Counted from the stretch's first letter, positions 6,675-16,156 are shown. The stretch: DNA of 22,514 bases from a virus (IMGVR_UViG_3300047470_000184:1-22514), one strand, 5' to 3'. A program made the numbers and translations. Notes: generated by a model not told the origin, from the letters alone.

Positions 6675-6856
6675 TGGATTGGGTAGACCGAGTGGGCGCG
6701 ATGTACCAGTTCTTCAACGGCTACCCGCCGCTGGCGCACGACATGGGGATCAACGGCCCCCAGTCCGACTTCGCCTACTCCCTGGCGTACGGGGTGCAGA
6801 ACACCTCCACGCCTCTGGATGTGTATCCGGCGGACACCCAGACCTTGGCAGGCTGA
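6674..6856 (+). CDS. Hypothetical 60-residue protein
   Basis: The product MDWVDRVGAMYQFFNGYPPLAHDMGINGPQSDFAYSLAYG... is aromatic-rich, without Cys pairs or a clear membrane helix. ATG 6674 overlaps the preceding stop by one base and follows AAGGGG (6660-6665) at good distance; GTG 6671, one codon earlier in the same frame, is also possible. It ends 1 nt before the GTG of the giant virion gene, so translation of the two is probably coupled. Function is unknown. Confidence 0.65.
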   Translation: MDWVDRVGAMYQFFNGYPPLAHDMGINGPQSDFAYSLAYGVQNTSTPLDVYPADTQTLAG

Positions 6857-6857
6857 C

Positions 6858-9800
6858 GTGGGCCTGGGCGGTTTCTTCAAGGATCTGGGCAAGGGCGTCA
6901 GCGCGACCGCTGGCGCCCTGAACACGGTCGACCGGTACATCAACCCCTTCCACACCGAGGCCGGCTCGGCGCACACGGGCGCCCCCAATCAGAGCAACTT
7001 CCTCGGCCTGGGCAAGTCGCCCCTTGGCGACGCGGTTGTCTCCAACGAGATCAACCCGAGCCTGGAGTCAGTCTCCAAGGGCCTGAACTGGGTGTACGAC
7101 AACGGCATCAGCCAGCCGCTGTCCACGGCTCTGATGGCCGGCGAACTGAACGGCGGTGCGTTCAGGGCCAGCAACTGGTCCATGGCGTGGCACGCGGCGG
7201 AGCACATCTCCCCGGCCCAGGCGCTCTTCCTTGGGCCGAAGGACAACGACCCCGCCTCCACGCAGAAGGCCGTGGAGTCCCCGCTGGACTACTACAAGCC
7301 GGACTCGGCCTACCTGCCGCCCGACTTCGATCAGAAGTCCCCGCAAGAGCAGCAGGCGTTCCTGAAGAAGGCGGGCATGCCCGCCGTGGGCAACGCCTAC
7401 ATCAACGAGCTGCGCCAGAGCAGCAGCACGTTCAAGTACGCCTCCGGCGTGGGGGACTTCGCTCTGCGCTGGTGGGCAGACCCCACGATCATCGCTGGCC
7501 GTACGGCCAGCGAGCTGCGCAAGACCTCTCAGGTCGTGCGTCGCCCGGCCGAGGGCTGGTCCACGCAGGACATTGACAAGATCATGGCTTCGTCCACCAT
7601 GGCCAAGGCGGAGCAGTTCACCTGGGAGAACAGGAACAATCCCGCGCTCCTGAACAACTTGGCCATGGCCAAGAACTCGGCCCTGGGGCCGAGGTTCGGC
7701 GCCATCGTCTCCACACTCCAGAGCCCGGCGGAGGTCCACGAGTTTTACCGCGTGACCCTGGGCCACGTGGACGCCATCGAGAAGCTTCAGACGCAGAACG
7801 CGCTGGCCGCCTCGCGGATTGAGCAGGACACCTCGCGCTACAGCGCGCTGGACGCGATGCACACGCGGTACGCAAACGTGGGCAATCGGCGCATGACGGA
7901 CCTGGTCGACCAGCAGATGACGGCGTTGAACGCCCGCGTGAACGCGGATGAGTCCCTGGTGGCTCGATACAGCCAGGTGCTGGACCACGCTCATGAGCTT
8001 GACCAGGTGAACCTGACGCGCTGGAGCTTCGCTAGGGCGCAGCAGGCGACCGACGCGCAGGCGGAATACCGGGCCGGCGCTGCCCGCGGCGGCGAGTTCG
8101 TGCGGAACCGCGCCCGCGCGGTCACGATCTCTCCGCTCGCCGGCAAGCCCCTGCTTCCCGGGGTGTCCCGGGCCAGCGCCCCCGGTGCCGGGATCGAGTC
8201 CTACGCTCCCCGGACACTGCGAGCGGCGTCTACGCCGCTGGACAGCGGCCTGATCAAGTCCCGCCTGTACGGCGTGGGGGACTTCTTCTCCACGCCGGTA
8301 ACCATGGTCCGGTCCCTGGCGAACGCCAGGCCCAACGGGTACATGCGGATCGACGACATCGACAAGGACTCGATCGCGGAGCTGCGAGGGCAGCTCGCGC
8401 GGATCCCGGGGATCAGCAACGACACCCGGCTGAACATGCTCAACGAGTACCTGAAGACGAAGACCGAGGGCGAGCGCCTGGCGCTGCTCAAGGAGATCGG
8501 CGCGACGGGCGCCGCCAAGGTCGCGGAGAAGCATGGCCTGGACCCGAAGCTGGGCCTGGACATCTATCAGGAGCACCTGAAGCGCCAGGTCGGCGAGATC
8601 GACAACATGAAGCGCTACAGCAACGCAACCAAGCCGGTCACGATGCCGGACGGATCCACATCTCAGATCCACGTGGACGAGTTCATGACCGACGGCGGCA
8701 AGGTCGTGGTGCACCCCAACCTGGTGACACGCATGGCGAACGACCACGTCTTCCAGGATCTGGACGAGATGGACAAGGTGCTGGCGCGCAACGCCAGCTC
8801 CTTCAGGGCGATCCGCACGAGCAAGCTGGGCAATCCGGACTGGATGCTGGATCGCGCGGATCAGCTGACCTCGCTGTTCAAGTTCGGCACCCTGTTCCGC
8901 CTGGGCTACATCCCCCGCGTGGCGGGGGATGACCTCGCGGGCCAGGTGGCCCGCCTGGGCGCGGCGAACATGGCGCTGCGCGCCGGCTGGGGCGTGCGCA
9001 ACGGCGCGACCAACGCGGCCCTGCGCGTCACCAAGCGCATGGCCGCTGCGCGGGCTGCCACAGGACAGAAGGGCGTCGACTACGCCGCGGAGAAGATGGC
9101 GGAGGTTAAGAGCCAGATCGATGGCCTCACGGCCTCCGGGGCGGATGCGGACCGCCTTGCCAGCCTTCAGGAGCACTACGACTTTCTGAAGTCGTATCGG
9201 GACCTCAAGCGCAAGGCCGTGGATTCGGACCTAGCCGAGGCCGCCGCGCCGAAGGCGAAGGCGGGCACGCGCCAGGTGGCGCTACCCGGCGGCGTTACGG
9301 CGCCCGCAGCCTTCGAGGGAGACGAAGGCCAATACTTCATGAAGTCGATCTCCAGCGATGAGGCGCTGGGACAGATCTTCTCCACGAACAAGGCCCTGGT
9401 GCACGGGCATCTGATGCGGTCCTTTGACCACGGCGGCAAGGCGATCTCTGCGGCCCAGGACGAGACCCTGCACGCGACCTCCTGGGCGCACGCGATCAAT
9501 GCGCAGCTCATGCAGGACCCGCTGGCCTCACAGGCGGTGCGTGGCGCGTCCGTCGAGGACATGACGAAGTGGCTGAAGTCCACGGCCGAAGGCCGCCAGT
9601 ACCAGCGCCGCATTGGCATGACTCCGGGCGCCCGCGGCGCCGGTACGGAGAACCGGATCATCGCCGACCCGGAGGAGCTGGCGAACTCCGCGTGGCATGA
9701 CGTGGCGGAGTACATGCCCACTCCGGACATCCGACACGCCGCGCTTGAAGGCGAGGTCACGCCGGACTTCCTGAAGAAGGCCATGCCGATGGAGCAGCGG

Positions 9801-11762
9801 CCCGACGTGCACACCGGGCAGGTCGGGCAGGGGCAGTCCAGGTTCAAGGGCGCGCTGAACGACATCATGTCGGGCTGGTTCAACTGGGCGGCGAAGCTGC
9901 CGGCTGACAACTGGTCCCGGCATCCGCTGTTCAACCAGTTCTACGAGGACCACCTGGAGACGCTGGCCGGCCAGCTGAAGAAGCAGGGCGCGTATGACAC
10001 CACGACCGAGGGTGTGGAACGCATGGCCACGACCGCGCGCCGCCTGGCGCTGCGAGACACGCGCAAGCTGGTCTTCGACATAGCACACAGGTCTGACGCC
10101 GCAGCCGCACTGCGGCTCATCTCGCCGTTCATGGCGGCGACCACGGAGTCCTTCCAGCGCTGGGGTCGGATCATCGCGGACAAGCCCCAGGTCGTGGGCT
10201 ACGCCAACGACTTCTTCAACGCGCCGATCGCCAAGGGCAACATGCAGGACGCCGACGGCAACGACGTGACGAAGGACGGGTACAGCTACACGATCGACCC
10301 GGCGACCGGCAAGGCCGTGAAGAAGCTGGTCCCGAAGTCCCAGCGTTACATCGTGGGGCGGATGCCCAGGTGGCTGGTCCACGGCACGGGCGGCAAGCTG
10401 TCGCCGTTCGCCCTGGCCATCGGTGCCGACCCCTCCAGTCGGAACTTCAAGCTCAGCCAGAACTCCATGAACCTGGTCACCCAGGGTGACCCGTGGTTCA
10501 ACCCGGGCGTGGGCCCGATTGTGCAGATTCCCGTGAACGCCCTGGTCAAGGACAAGCCGAAGGCTGCGGAGCTGGCCCGCCAGCTCCAGGTTCTGCCCTT
10601 CGGGCCGCAGAACGGCGGTGCCTTCGGCACCGGTCCGGCCGGCGAGGCCGCGTCCTTCCTCCTGCCCAGCACGGTGAAGAATTTCCTGACCGGGTTCGAC
10701 ACCTCGGACGACCGCTATCAGCAGGTCAAGCTCCAGATCATGCAGCGCGCTGCGTTCGAGCACGACCAGCTGGGCAAGCCGATGCCCAGCGCGAAGCAGA
10801 TCGCGGCCATGACGCGGAACTACTGGATGTTCTCCGCGGCGTCAGCCTTTCTTCAGCCGATGGCGACGCAGAAGAGCGACAACTACCAGTTCTTCCGGGA
10901 TCAGTACAACAACCTGCGGCGCATCGATCCGCTGACGGCGGACGACGAGTTCCTGAAGCGCTACGGGGAGTCGTACTTCATCTTCGCCCAGTCCCAGTCC
11001 AAGAACGAGTCCGGGATCCCGGCCACGGTCAAGGCCGTGGACTTGGAGAAGAAGTACGGCGATCTCATCGCCGCCAACCCGGAGCTGGGGGCCCTGATCG
11101 TGGGGCCCGAGGGCAACGGGCCCTTCTCGCCGGAGGCGTACTCCTACCAGCTGAACACGCCGGTCACGCCCGGCGGCTCGGAGATGCAGCGGACCAAGAT
11201 GTCCGCGAGCGATGCCATGGAGGAGAACCAGCGCCGGCTGGGCTGGGCGAAGTACACGGGCTTCATGAACGCCCTGACCGCCAAGCTCCACAACCAGGGC
11301 TTCAAGTCGTTCTCCGACAAGGGCGCCGAGGCCCTTCGGGCACAGAAGCAGGCCATCACGCAGCTGTTCGGGTCGCCGACGCTGCCTGACGGCAGCCAGA
11401 ACCCGTTCTACAACGAGGCGTGGTCCAAGGATTTCAACACCCTGGACCCGCTGAAGTACGAGCGCCTGATCCCCAGCCTTCAGAAGGTCGCCACAAGCCC
11501 TCTGGCGGCCGATCCCAACCGCAGTGACCTTCGGGTCCTCCAGACCTATCTGGGGGCCCGACAGGGCATTGTGCAGGCCCTGGCGCTGCGCAAGAAGAAC
11601 GGCGGTTCCAATGACATCCAGGCCAAGGCGAACGCGGACGTACTGACCGCGTGGCAGAAGTTCGTGGACGGACTCGTGGAGTCCGACACGCGGTTCGGCG
11701 ACCTGCACTCGCGCTACCTGGCGCGAGACCTCGGCTACGACGGATCGACCCAGGAGGCGTAA
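6858..11762 (+). CDS. Giant putative internal virion (DNA-ejection) protein
   Basis: A 1634-residue protein, by far the largest gene here, and a candidate for the internal or ejected protein that travels with the DNA in podovirus-like particles. It is mainly helical and soluble, with no signal peptide and no peptidoglycan-hydrolase motif that I can find. Notable parts are a Gly/Phe amphipathic N-terminus (MGLGGFFKDLGKGVSATAGAL), a coiled-coil-like stretch at about 330-420, a hydrophobic block at about 670-740 (FKFGTLFRLGYIPRVAGDDLAG) and AALRLISPFMAATTESFQRW near 1080. GTG 6858 is chosen because it lies 1 nt after the previous stop; an in-frame ATG at 6819 would overlap that gene. A tape-measure protein is the main alternative, but the usual tail genes are missing. 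Confidence 0.65.
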   Translation: MGLGGFFKDLGKGVSATAGALNTVDRYINPFHTEAGSAHTGAPNQSNFLGLGKSPLGDAVVSNEINPSLESVSKGLNWVYDNGISQPLSTALMAGELNGGAFRASNWSMAWHAAEHISPAQALFLGPKDNDPASTQKAVESPLDYYKPDSAYLPPDFDQKSPQEQQAFLKKAGMPAVGNAYINELRQSSSTFKYASGVGDFALRWWADPTIIAGRTASELRKTSQVVRRPAEGWSTQDIDKIMASSTMAKAEQFTWENRNNPALLNNLAMAKNSALGPRFGAIVSTLQSPAEVHEFYRVTLGHVDAIEKLQTQNALAASRIEQDTSRYSALDAMHTRYANVGNRRMTDLVDQQMTALNARVNADESLVARYSQVLDHAHELDQVNLTRWSFARAQQATDAQAEYRAGAARGGEFVRNRARAVTISPLAGKPLLPGVSRASAPGAGIESYAPRTLRAASTPLDSGLIKSRLYGVGDFFSTPVTMVRSLANARPNGYMRIDDIDKDSIAELRGQLARIPGISNDTRLNMLNEYLKTKTEGERLALLKEIGATGAAKVAEKHGLDPKLGLDIYQEHLKRQVGEIDNMKRYSNATKPVTMPDGSTSQIHVDEFMTDGGKVVVHPNLVTRMANDHVFQDLDEMDKVLARNASSFRAIRTSKLGNPDWMLDRADQLTSLFKFGTLFRLGYIPRVAGDDLAGQVARLGAANMALRAGWGVRNGATNAALRVTKRMAAARAATGQKGVDYAAEKMAEVKSQIDGLTASGADADRLASLQEHYDFLKSYRDLKRKAVDSDLAEAAAPKAKAGTRQVALPGGVTAPAAFEGDEGQYFMKSISSDEALGQIFSTNKALVHGHLMRSFDHGGKAISAAQDETLHATSWAHAINAQLMQDPLASQAVRGASVEDMTKWLKSTAEGRQYQRRIGMTPGARGAGTENRIIADPEELANSAWHDVAEYMPTPDIRHAALEGEVTPDFLKKAMPMEQRPDVHTGQVGQGQSRFKGALNDIMSGWFNWAAKLPADNWSRHPLFNQFYEDHLETLAGQLKKQGAYDTTTEGVERMATTARRLALRDTRKLVFDIAHRSDAAAALRLISPFMAATTESFQRWGRIIADKPQVVGYANDFFNAPIAKGNMQDADGNDVTKDGYSYTIDPATGKAVKKLVPKSQRYIVGRMPRWLVHGTGGKLSPFALAIGADPSSRNFKLSQNSMNLVTQGDPWFNPGVGPIVQIPVNALVKDKPKAAELARQLQVLPFGPQNGGAFGTGPAGEAASFLLPSTVKNFLTGFDTSDDRYQQVKLQIMQRAAFEHDQLGKPMPSAKQIAAMTRNYWMFSAASAFLQPMATQKSDNYQFFRDQYNNLRRIDPLTADDEFLKRYGESYFIFAQSQSKNESGIPATVKAVDLEKKYGDLIAANPELGALIVGPEGNGPFSPEAYSYQLNTPVTPGGSEMQRTKMSASDAMEENQRRLGWAKYTGFMNALTAKLHNQGFKSFSDKGAEALRAQKQAITQLFGSPTLPDGSQNPFYNEAWSKDFNTLDPLKYERLIPSLQKVATSPLAADPNRSDLRVLQTYLGARQGIVQALALRKKNGGSNDIQAKANADVLTAWQKFVDGLVESDTRFGDLHSRYLARDLGYDGSTQEA
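7492..7513. repeat. 22-bp perfect palindrome inside the giant virion gene
   Basis: TCGCTGGCCGT is followed immediately by its exact reverse complement, with no spacer, covering codons for IIAGRTASE. It includes GCT and CGT codons where GCC and CGC would be commoner in this genome. A perfect dyad this long is not expected by chance in 22 kb. The role is unknown: protein-binding site, recombination site or chance. Confidence 0.6.
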
Positions 11763-12658
11763 TGGCGATCACCGACAGCTCCACTCCGACGCCCAGCGCC
11801 TCTTCGGGCGCCGGCCTGACCCCGGCACAGCAGAAGGCGCTGGACTCCATCGCCGCCAGCATCGGCAACTCCGGGTCCGGTGGGCCCGGCAAGGTCTTCA
11901 TGGGCTACACCCCGGGGAAGACCGCGAACTCCCGGTTCACCTCCGAGGCGGGCCAGGCGCGTCAGCAGACGCAGCCGCGCACGCCCAGCTGGTGGTCCCT
12001 GAGCGGGGCCACCAGCCAGTATTTCAACTGGACCCAGAAGCAGCGCGACGACTTCCGGGCCAAGGGCCTGCTCTCGGGCCTGCTCACGCAGGGAGCGGGC
12101 GACCTGGAGGCGTACAGCCTCTGGCAGAACTTGGTGAACCAGGCGGCCCTGTACGGGGCGCAGGGCCAGGAAGTCGGCCCCCTGGACATCCTGTCGGGGT
12201 ACGTGAAGTCCAACTCCAGCGGCGGCTGGATCAAGCAGGGGGACTTCGAGATCAACCCGGTCACGGGCGAGAAGCGGTACATCGGGCCGCAGTTCAAGAC
12301 CACGACGCAGAGCAACATCGACGTCACGGACCCGGCGACCGCTCGGGCGATCGCCACCAAGGTCTTCCAGGATCTCCTGGGCCGGGATCCCGGCCAGGGG
12401 GAGATCCAGGCGTACGCCAACGCGCTGAGCCAGAGCGAGGCGAACAACCCGTCCAGCACGACCACGACCACGCAGTACGACCCGACCACGGGCGAGGCCA
12501 CGAACTCCAGCTCGGTCACCACGGGCGGCATGACCGATGACGCCCGTGCCCTGCTGGCCAGCGACCAGCTGAAGAAGAACAAGGAGTACGGGGCCTACCA
12601 GGCCGCGACCACTTACCAGAACGCCCTGGACCAGGCGGTGTACGGAGGTCCGAGCTGA
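11762..12658 (+). CDS. Putative internal virion protein, 298 residues
   Basis: The product has a Ser/Thr/Gly-rich, probably disordered start (about 1-75). A central region with aromatic residues follows (WWSLSGATSQYFNWTQKQRDDFRAKGLL). Near residues 200-220 is a short helical motif VFQDLLGRDPGQGEIQAYANAL, of a kind seen in several phage structural proteins. A Thr-rich linker (STTTTTQYDPTTGEATNSSS) precedes the C-terminus. ATG 11762 overlaps the giant gene's TAA (TAATG), after AGGAGG at 11752-11757. The stop overlaps the next start (TGATG). Position between the giant protein and two cell-wall hydrolases suggests the same ejection apparatus. Precise function is unknown. Confidence 0.7.
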   Translation: MAITDSSTPTPSASSGAGLTPAQQKALDSIAASIGNSGSGGPGKVFMGYTPGKTANSRFTSEAGQARQQTQPRTPSWWSLSGATSQYFNWTQKQRDDFRAKGLLSGLLTQGAGDLEAYSLWQNLVNQAALYGAQGQEVGPLDILSGYVKSNSSGGWIKQGDFEINPVTGEKRYIGPQFKTTTQSNIDVTDPATARAIATKVFQDLLGRDPGQGEIQAYANALSQSEANNPSSTTTTTQYDPTTGEATNSSSVTTGGMTDDARALLASDQLKKNKEYGAYQAATTYQNALDQAVYGGPS

Positions 12659-13950
12659 TGACCGTCTCCGGCCTCGACATCGTCAACTTCGCCAAGAGCG
12701 CCCTGGGCACGAAGTACGTCTGGGGCGGCGACGACCTGAAGACCGGCGTGGACTGCTCCGGGCTGGTGCAGCAGGTCTTCGGGCACTACGGGATCCAGCT
12801 TCCCCGGGTCACCTACGACCAGATCAACCAGGGCGCCTCCGTCCCCGTGGACAAGCTCCAGCCTGGTGACCTGGTGTTCTTTGACACCGAGCCGGGCAAC
12901 AAGGGCGCCGATCACGTCGGGATCTACATCGGCGGGGGCAAGTTCATCCACGCGCCCCACACGGGCGACGTGGTCAAGATTTCCAGTTTGTCGGATTCGT
13001 ACTACATGAACCGCTTGATGGGCAGCCGCCGCATCGGCGGCGTGTCCGGCTACGCCCCCTCGGGGGCGGCGACAGCCACCCCGCAGATCAAGCTCTCCGC
13101 GGACGAGCTGGCCGACAACTACGGCATGTCGTACGCGTTCTTCAAGTCCCAGCCGGAGCTGATGGGCCTGCTGAAGTCCGCCGTGGCGGACCAGTGGACG
13201 CCGGACAAGTTCCAGGCGGAGTTGAAGAACACCAAGTGGTGGAAGAACAATTCGGACAGCGCCCGCAAGGCGCAGGTTCAGGCGAAGACGGACCCGGCCA
13301 CGTACCAGGCGTCCATCGCCGCGGCCCAGGCGGACGCGGCCAAGCGCGCCGTGGAGGCCGGCGCGATCCTCAGCGCCAAGCAGGTCGGCACCCTGGCCAA
13401 GAACATGGTGGACTACGGCTGGGACGACACGCAGATCCAGAACTTCCTGGGCCAGTACGTGAAGTTCCGCACCGATGGCACGCTGGGCGGCCAGGCGGGA
13501 GCCGCCGCCGACCAGATCACGAAGTACGCCTACGACCAGGGCATCCGGATCTCGGACCAGACGGTGAAGAACAACGCCGCGTACCTGGTGCGCGGCCTGA
13601 CGACCATGCAGCAGATCCAGGACGGCATGCGTCAGCAGGCCATCTCCACGTACCCCGGCTGGAGCGAACAGCTCCAGGCCGGCGCGACGATGCGCGACAT
13701 CGCGCAGCCGTACATCCAGATGATGGCGCAGGAGCTGGAGCTGCCCGACAGCGACATTGATGTCTGGCATCCGAAGGTCTACGCCGCGCTCCAGCAGGCT
13801 GGCCCCAAGGGCCAGCCCAGCCCGATGACGCTGTCGGACTTCCAGCGCACCCTGCGCACTGACCCGGCCTGGAAGGCCACACAAGGGGCCCAGGACCAGA
13901 CCCTCCAGGTCGGGCACCAGGTTCTCCAGTCCCTGGGGCTGGCCTCATGA
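12658..13950 (+). CDS. NlpC/P60 peptidoglycan peptidase fused to a virion domain
   Basis: In this 430-residue protein, residues 1-130 form an NlpC/P60 cysteine peptidase, which cuts stem peptides of peptidoglycan. The catalytic C33 lies in GVDCSGLVQQVF, H86 in ADHVGIYIGGG and H98 in KFIHAP, with YVWGG before the Cys. Residues about 145-430 are a long helical region starting IKLSADELADNYGM, homologous along its length to the C-terminal part of the next gene product (LKNTKWW, LPDSDID, HQVLQ). It has no signal peptide, and it is encoded among virion genes rather than with lysis genes, so a role in opening the wall during DNA entry is likely. Starts at ATG 12658 (TGATG overlap). Confidence 0.9.
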   Translation: MTVSGLDIVNFAKSALGTKYVWGGDDLKTGVDCSGLVQQVFGHYGIQLPRVTYDQINQGASVPVDKLQPGDLVFFDTEPGNKGADHVGIYIGGGKFIHAPHTGDVVKISSLSDSYYMNRLMGSRRIGGVSGYAPSGAATATPQIKLSADELADNYGMSYAFFKSQPELMGLLKSAVADQWTPDKFQAELKNTKWWKNNSDSARKAQVQAKTDPATYQASIAAAQADAAKRAVEAGAILSAKQVGTLAKNMVDYGWDDTQIQNFLGQYVKFRTDGTLGGQAGAAADQITKYAYDQGIRISDQTVKNNAAYLVRGLTTMQQIQDGMRQQAISTYPGWSEQLQAGATMRDIAQPYIQMMAQELELPDSDIDVWHPKVYAALQQAGPKGQPSPMTLSDFQRTLRTDPAWKATQGAQDQTLQVGHQVLQSLGLAS

Positions 13951-15224
13951 CGATCACATTCGCCCAGTTCAAGGCGGGCATCAAGAAGGTGGAGTCCGGC
14001 GGGCGCTACAGCGTCGTGAACTCCATTGGCGCCGTAGGCGCCTACCAGGTCATGAAGGCCAACATCCCCAGCTGGACCAAGCGGGCCCTGGGCTACTCGA
14101 TGACCTGGCAGCAGTTCCGGGACTCGCCGCAGGCCCAGGAGAAGGTCGCCGACGTCATCCTGGGCGGCTACTTCAAGCAGTACGGCGCCGAGGGCGCCGC
14201 CTCGATGTGGTTCTCCGGGCAGCCCAACCCGCGCTCCAGCGCGAGCGACGGCGGCAACACCGTTGCCCAGTACGTAGCCAAGGTCATGGCCGCCGCGGGC
14301 GGCAGTTCCGCCGGAGGCGGCGGAGGAGCGGTAGGAGCGGCGGCCGTGACGCCCAAGCTGAGCATGGACGAGCTGGCGGCGCAGTACGGCCTCAGCTCCG
14401 CGCTGATCAACTCCAGCAAGGAGTTGAAGTCGCTGTTCAACAAGGCGGTGGCCGGCAGCTGGTCTGCCGACCTGTTCACCGCCCGGTTGAAGAATACGAA
14501 GTGGTGGTCCACGCAGAGTGACACTCTGCGGCAGTACATCACCACCAAGTACACCGACCCGGCGACCTGGAGGCAGAAGTACGGCCAGGGCACCGCGGAC
14601 ATGAACTCCATCGCGGTGCAGGTGGGCCTGGGCAACCAGATCAACTCCAAGGGCCAGAGCAGCAAGCTCCTCCAGACCGCCACGTACTACTCCCTGGCGC
14701 TCGGCTGGTCCGACGCCAGGATCAAGGACTGGATGGGTGGCCAGGTCCAGGGCCACGCCGGGGTCATGTGGGGCGAGGCCGGCCAGACCTACGACAAGCT
14801 CCAGTCGATCGCGTACCTGAACGGGATCAAGCTGGCCACCAGCTGGTACACCAACAACGTCCGGGCCGTGGAGTCGGGCAAGAGCACGGAGTCCCAGCTG
14901 GAGGACTCCATCCGCAAGACCGCGGCAGCGCGGTACTCCGCCTTCGCCCCGCAGATCCTCGCGGGGCAGAACGTCATGGATCTGGCGTCCCCGTACATCC
15001 AGTCCGTGTCCAAGATCCTGGAGGTCCCGGACACGGACGTGGACCTGTTCAACTCCCACGTGGCCAAGGCCATGAGCTACAACAACAAGGGTCAGGCGTA
15101 CTCGATCTGGCAGTTCGAGAATGACCTGCGCCAGGACCCCTTGTGGAAGAAGACCCAGAACGCACAGGACGGGGCGATGCAGACCGCCCATCAGGTGCTC
15201 CAGCAGTTCGGCATGGCGTTTTAG
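13947..15224 (+). CDS. Lytic-transglycosylase-like protein fused to the same virion domain
   Basis: The 425-residue product has an N-terminal lysozyme/transglycosylase-like domain. It carries a probable catalytic E16 in KKVESGGRYSVVNSIGAVGAYQVM, with the GAYQVM motif typical of the fold, then a second half ending about residue 115. A Gly/Ala/Ser linker (SSAGGGGGAVG) joins it to a helical region from about 133 (PKLSMDELAAQYGL) that aligns with the C-terminal region of the preceding NlpC/P60 protein (LKNTKWW, LEVPDTDVD, LRQDPLWKKTQNAQD, HQVLQQFG). It presumably cleaves the glycan strands while its neighbour cleaves the peptides. ATG 13947 overlaps the preceding stop by 4 nt (ATGA). Confidence 0.88.
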   Translation: MTITFAQFKAGIKKVESGGRYSVVNSIGAVGAYQVMKANIPSWTKRALGYSMTWQQFRDSPQAQEKVADVILGGYFKQYGAEGAASMWFSGQPNPRSSASDGGNTVAQYVAKVMAAAGGSSAGGGGGAVGAAAVTPKLSMDELAAQYGLSSALINSSKELKSLFNKAVAGSWSADLFTARLKNTKWWSTQSDTLRQYITTKYTDPATWRQKYGQGTADMNSIAVQVGLGNQINSKGQSSKLLQTATYYSLALGWSDARIKDWMGGQVQGHAGVMWGEAGQTYDKLQSIAYLNGIKLATSWYTNNVRAVESGKSTESQLEDSIRKTAAARYSAFAPQILAGQNVMDLASPYIQSVSKILEVPDTDVDLFNSHVAKAMSYNNKGQAYSIWQFENDLRQDPLWKKTQNAQDGAMQTAHQVLQQFGMAF

Positions 15225-15238
15225 GGGATGATGACCTG

Positions 15239-16156
15239 ATGGCAGCGGTACCTCCGAACCTGGTGACCACGCCGAACCCCAACGGCGTGGACCCGGGCTA
15301 CTCCCAGTCCCCCACGGACCGGTTCACCAACGCCCTGACGGGCGCGAGCAGGGATGCCTTCGTGGCGCTGAACGCCCTGTTCACGTCGTACGGTCTGGCG
15401 ACCCTGGCACCGAAGATCTTCAGCTACATCCAGAACGGGTACAGCGCTGACACGATCAGTCTCCTGCTCCAGGAGACCCCGGAGTTCAAGCAGCGCTTCG
15501 CGGGCAACGAGCTGCGCCAGAAGGCGGGGCTGGCCGTGCTCAGCCCCGCGGACTACCTGGCCACGGAGGCCAGCTACCGCCAGGTGATGGCCAGCGCTGG
15601 CCTGCCGGCCAGCTTCTATGACACGCCTGCGGACTTTGCCAACTGGATCGGCGGCGACGTGTCGCCGACGGAGATCAAGTCCCGGGTGGACCTGGCCACG
15701 GCCGCGACCACCGCGGCCGACCCGTACCTGAAGCAGCAGCTCGCTGCGTTCTACGGCGTCGATGACGCCCACCTGACGGCGTACTTCCTGGACCAGTCCA
15801 AGGCGCTGCCCCTGCTCCAGAAGCAGGGGGCAGCCGCCCAGTTCGGGGCCGAGGCAGCCCGCAGGGGGCTGCTGAGCGACCCCGAGCGGATGATGGACTA
15901 CGTGAACCAGGGGTTCAGCCAGTCCCAGGCCAGCCAGGGCTTCCAGCAGGTCGCGGACGAGCTGCCGAACCTTCAGGCCCTGGCCCAGAGGTTCGGTACC
16001 ACGTTCAGTCAGACCGAGGAGGAGCAGTCCGTGTTCGGCACCAGCGCCGACTCCCTAGCCAAGAAGCGCGGCCTGGCCAGCCAGGAGCGCGCTCAGTTCG
16101 GCGGAGCCATCGGAGGAGCCGGAGGGGGCCTGTCGGCGGGGTATCGTGCTACGTAA
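15239..16156 (+). CDS. Putative internal virion protein, 305 residues
   Basis: The product MAAVPPNLVTTPNPNGVDPGYSQSP... is largely helical. It contains a block of the pattern LLLQETPEFKQRFAGNELRQKAGLAVLSPADYLATEASYRQ (about 76-116) and FYDTPADFANWIGGDVSPTEIKSRVDLA (about 123-150), a kind of module that recurs in actinophage virion proteins near large internal or tail proteins. The C-terminus is Gly-rich (GGAIGGAGGGLSAGYRAT). ATG 15239 is the likely start; an earlier in-frame start would overlap the transglycosylase gene. It closes the ejection-protein cluster, and its stop lies immediately before the tRNA-like element. Function is inferred only from place. Confidence 0.7.
   Translation: MAAVPPNLVTTPNPNGVDPGYSQSPTDRFTNALTGASRDAFVALNALFTSYGLATLAPKIFSYIQNGYSADTISLLLQETPEFKQRFAGNELRQKAGLAVLSPADYLATEASYRQVMASAGLPASFYDTPADFANWIGGDVSPTEIKSRVDLATAATTAADPYLKQQLAAFYGVDDAHLTAYFLDQSKALPLLQKQGAAAQFGAEAARRGLLSDPERMMDYVNQGFSQSQASQGFQQVADELPNLQALAQRFGTTFSQTEEEQSVFGTSADSLAKKRGLASQERAQFGGAIGGAGGGLSAGYRAT

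Noticed and set aside
7068-9176. Long minus-strand open frame opposite the giant virion gene
   Set aside because: Same GC-shadow composition, no domain, and the + strand gene is coupled to its neighbours by overlapping stops and starts.
6858-11762. Tape-measure protein as the main call for the giant gene
   Set aside because: No tail-tube or chaperone genes precede it, and it lies between portal and scaffold rather than in a tail module; kept only as an alternative.
13022-13055. GC-rich hairpin (GCCGCC with GGCGGC) in the NlpC/P60 gene, and several similar short stems in other genes
   Set aside because: Six- or seven-bp GC stems are expected by chance in such GC-rich coding DNA and show no unusual codon choice.
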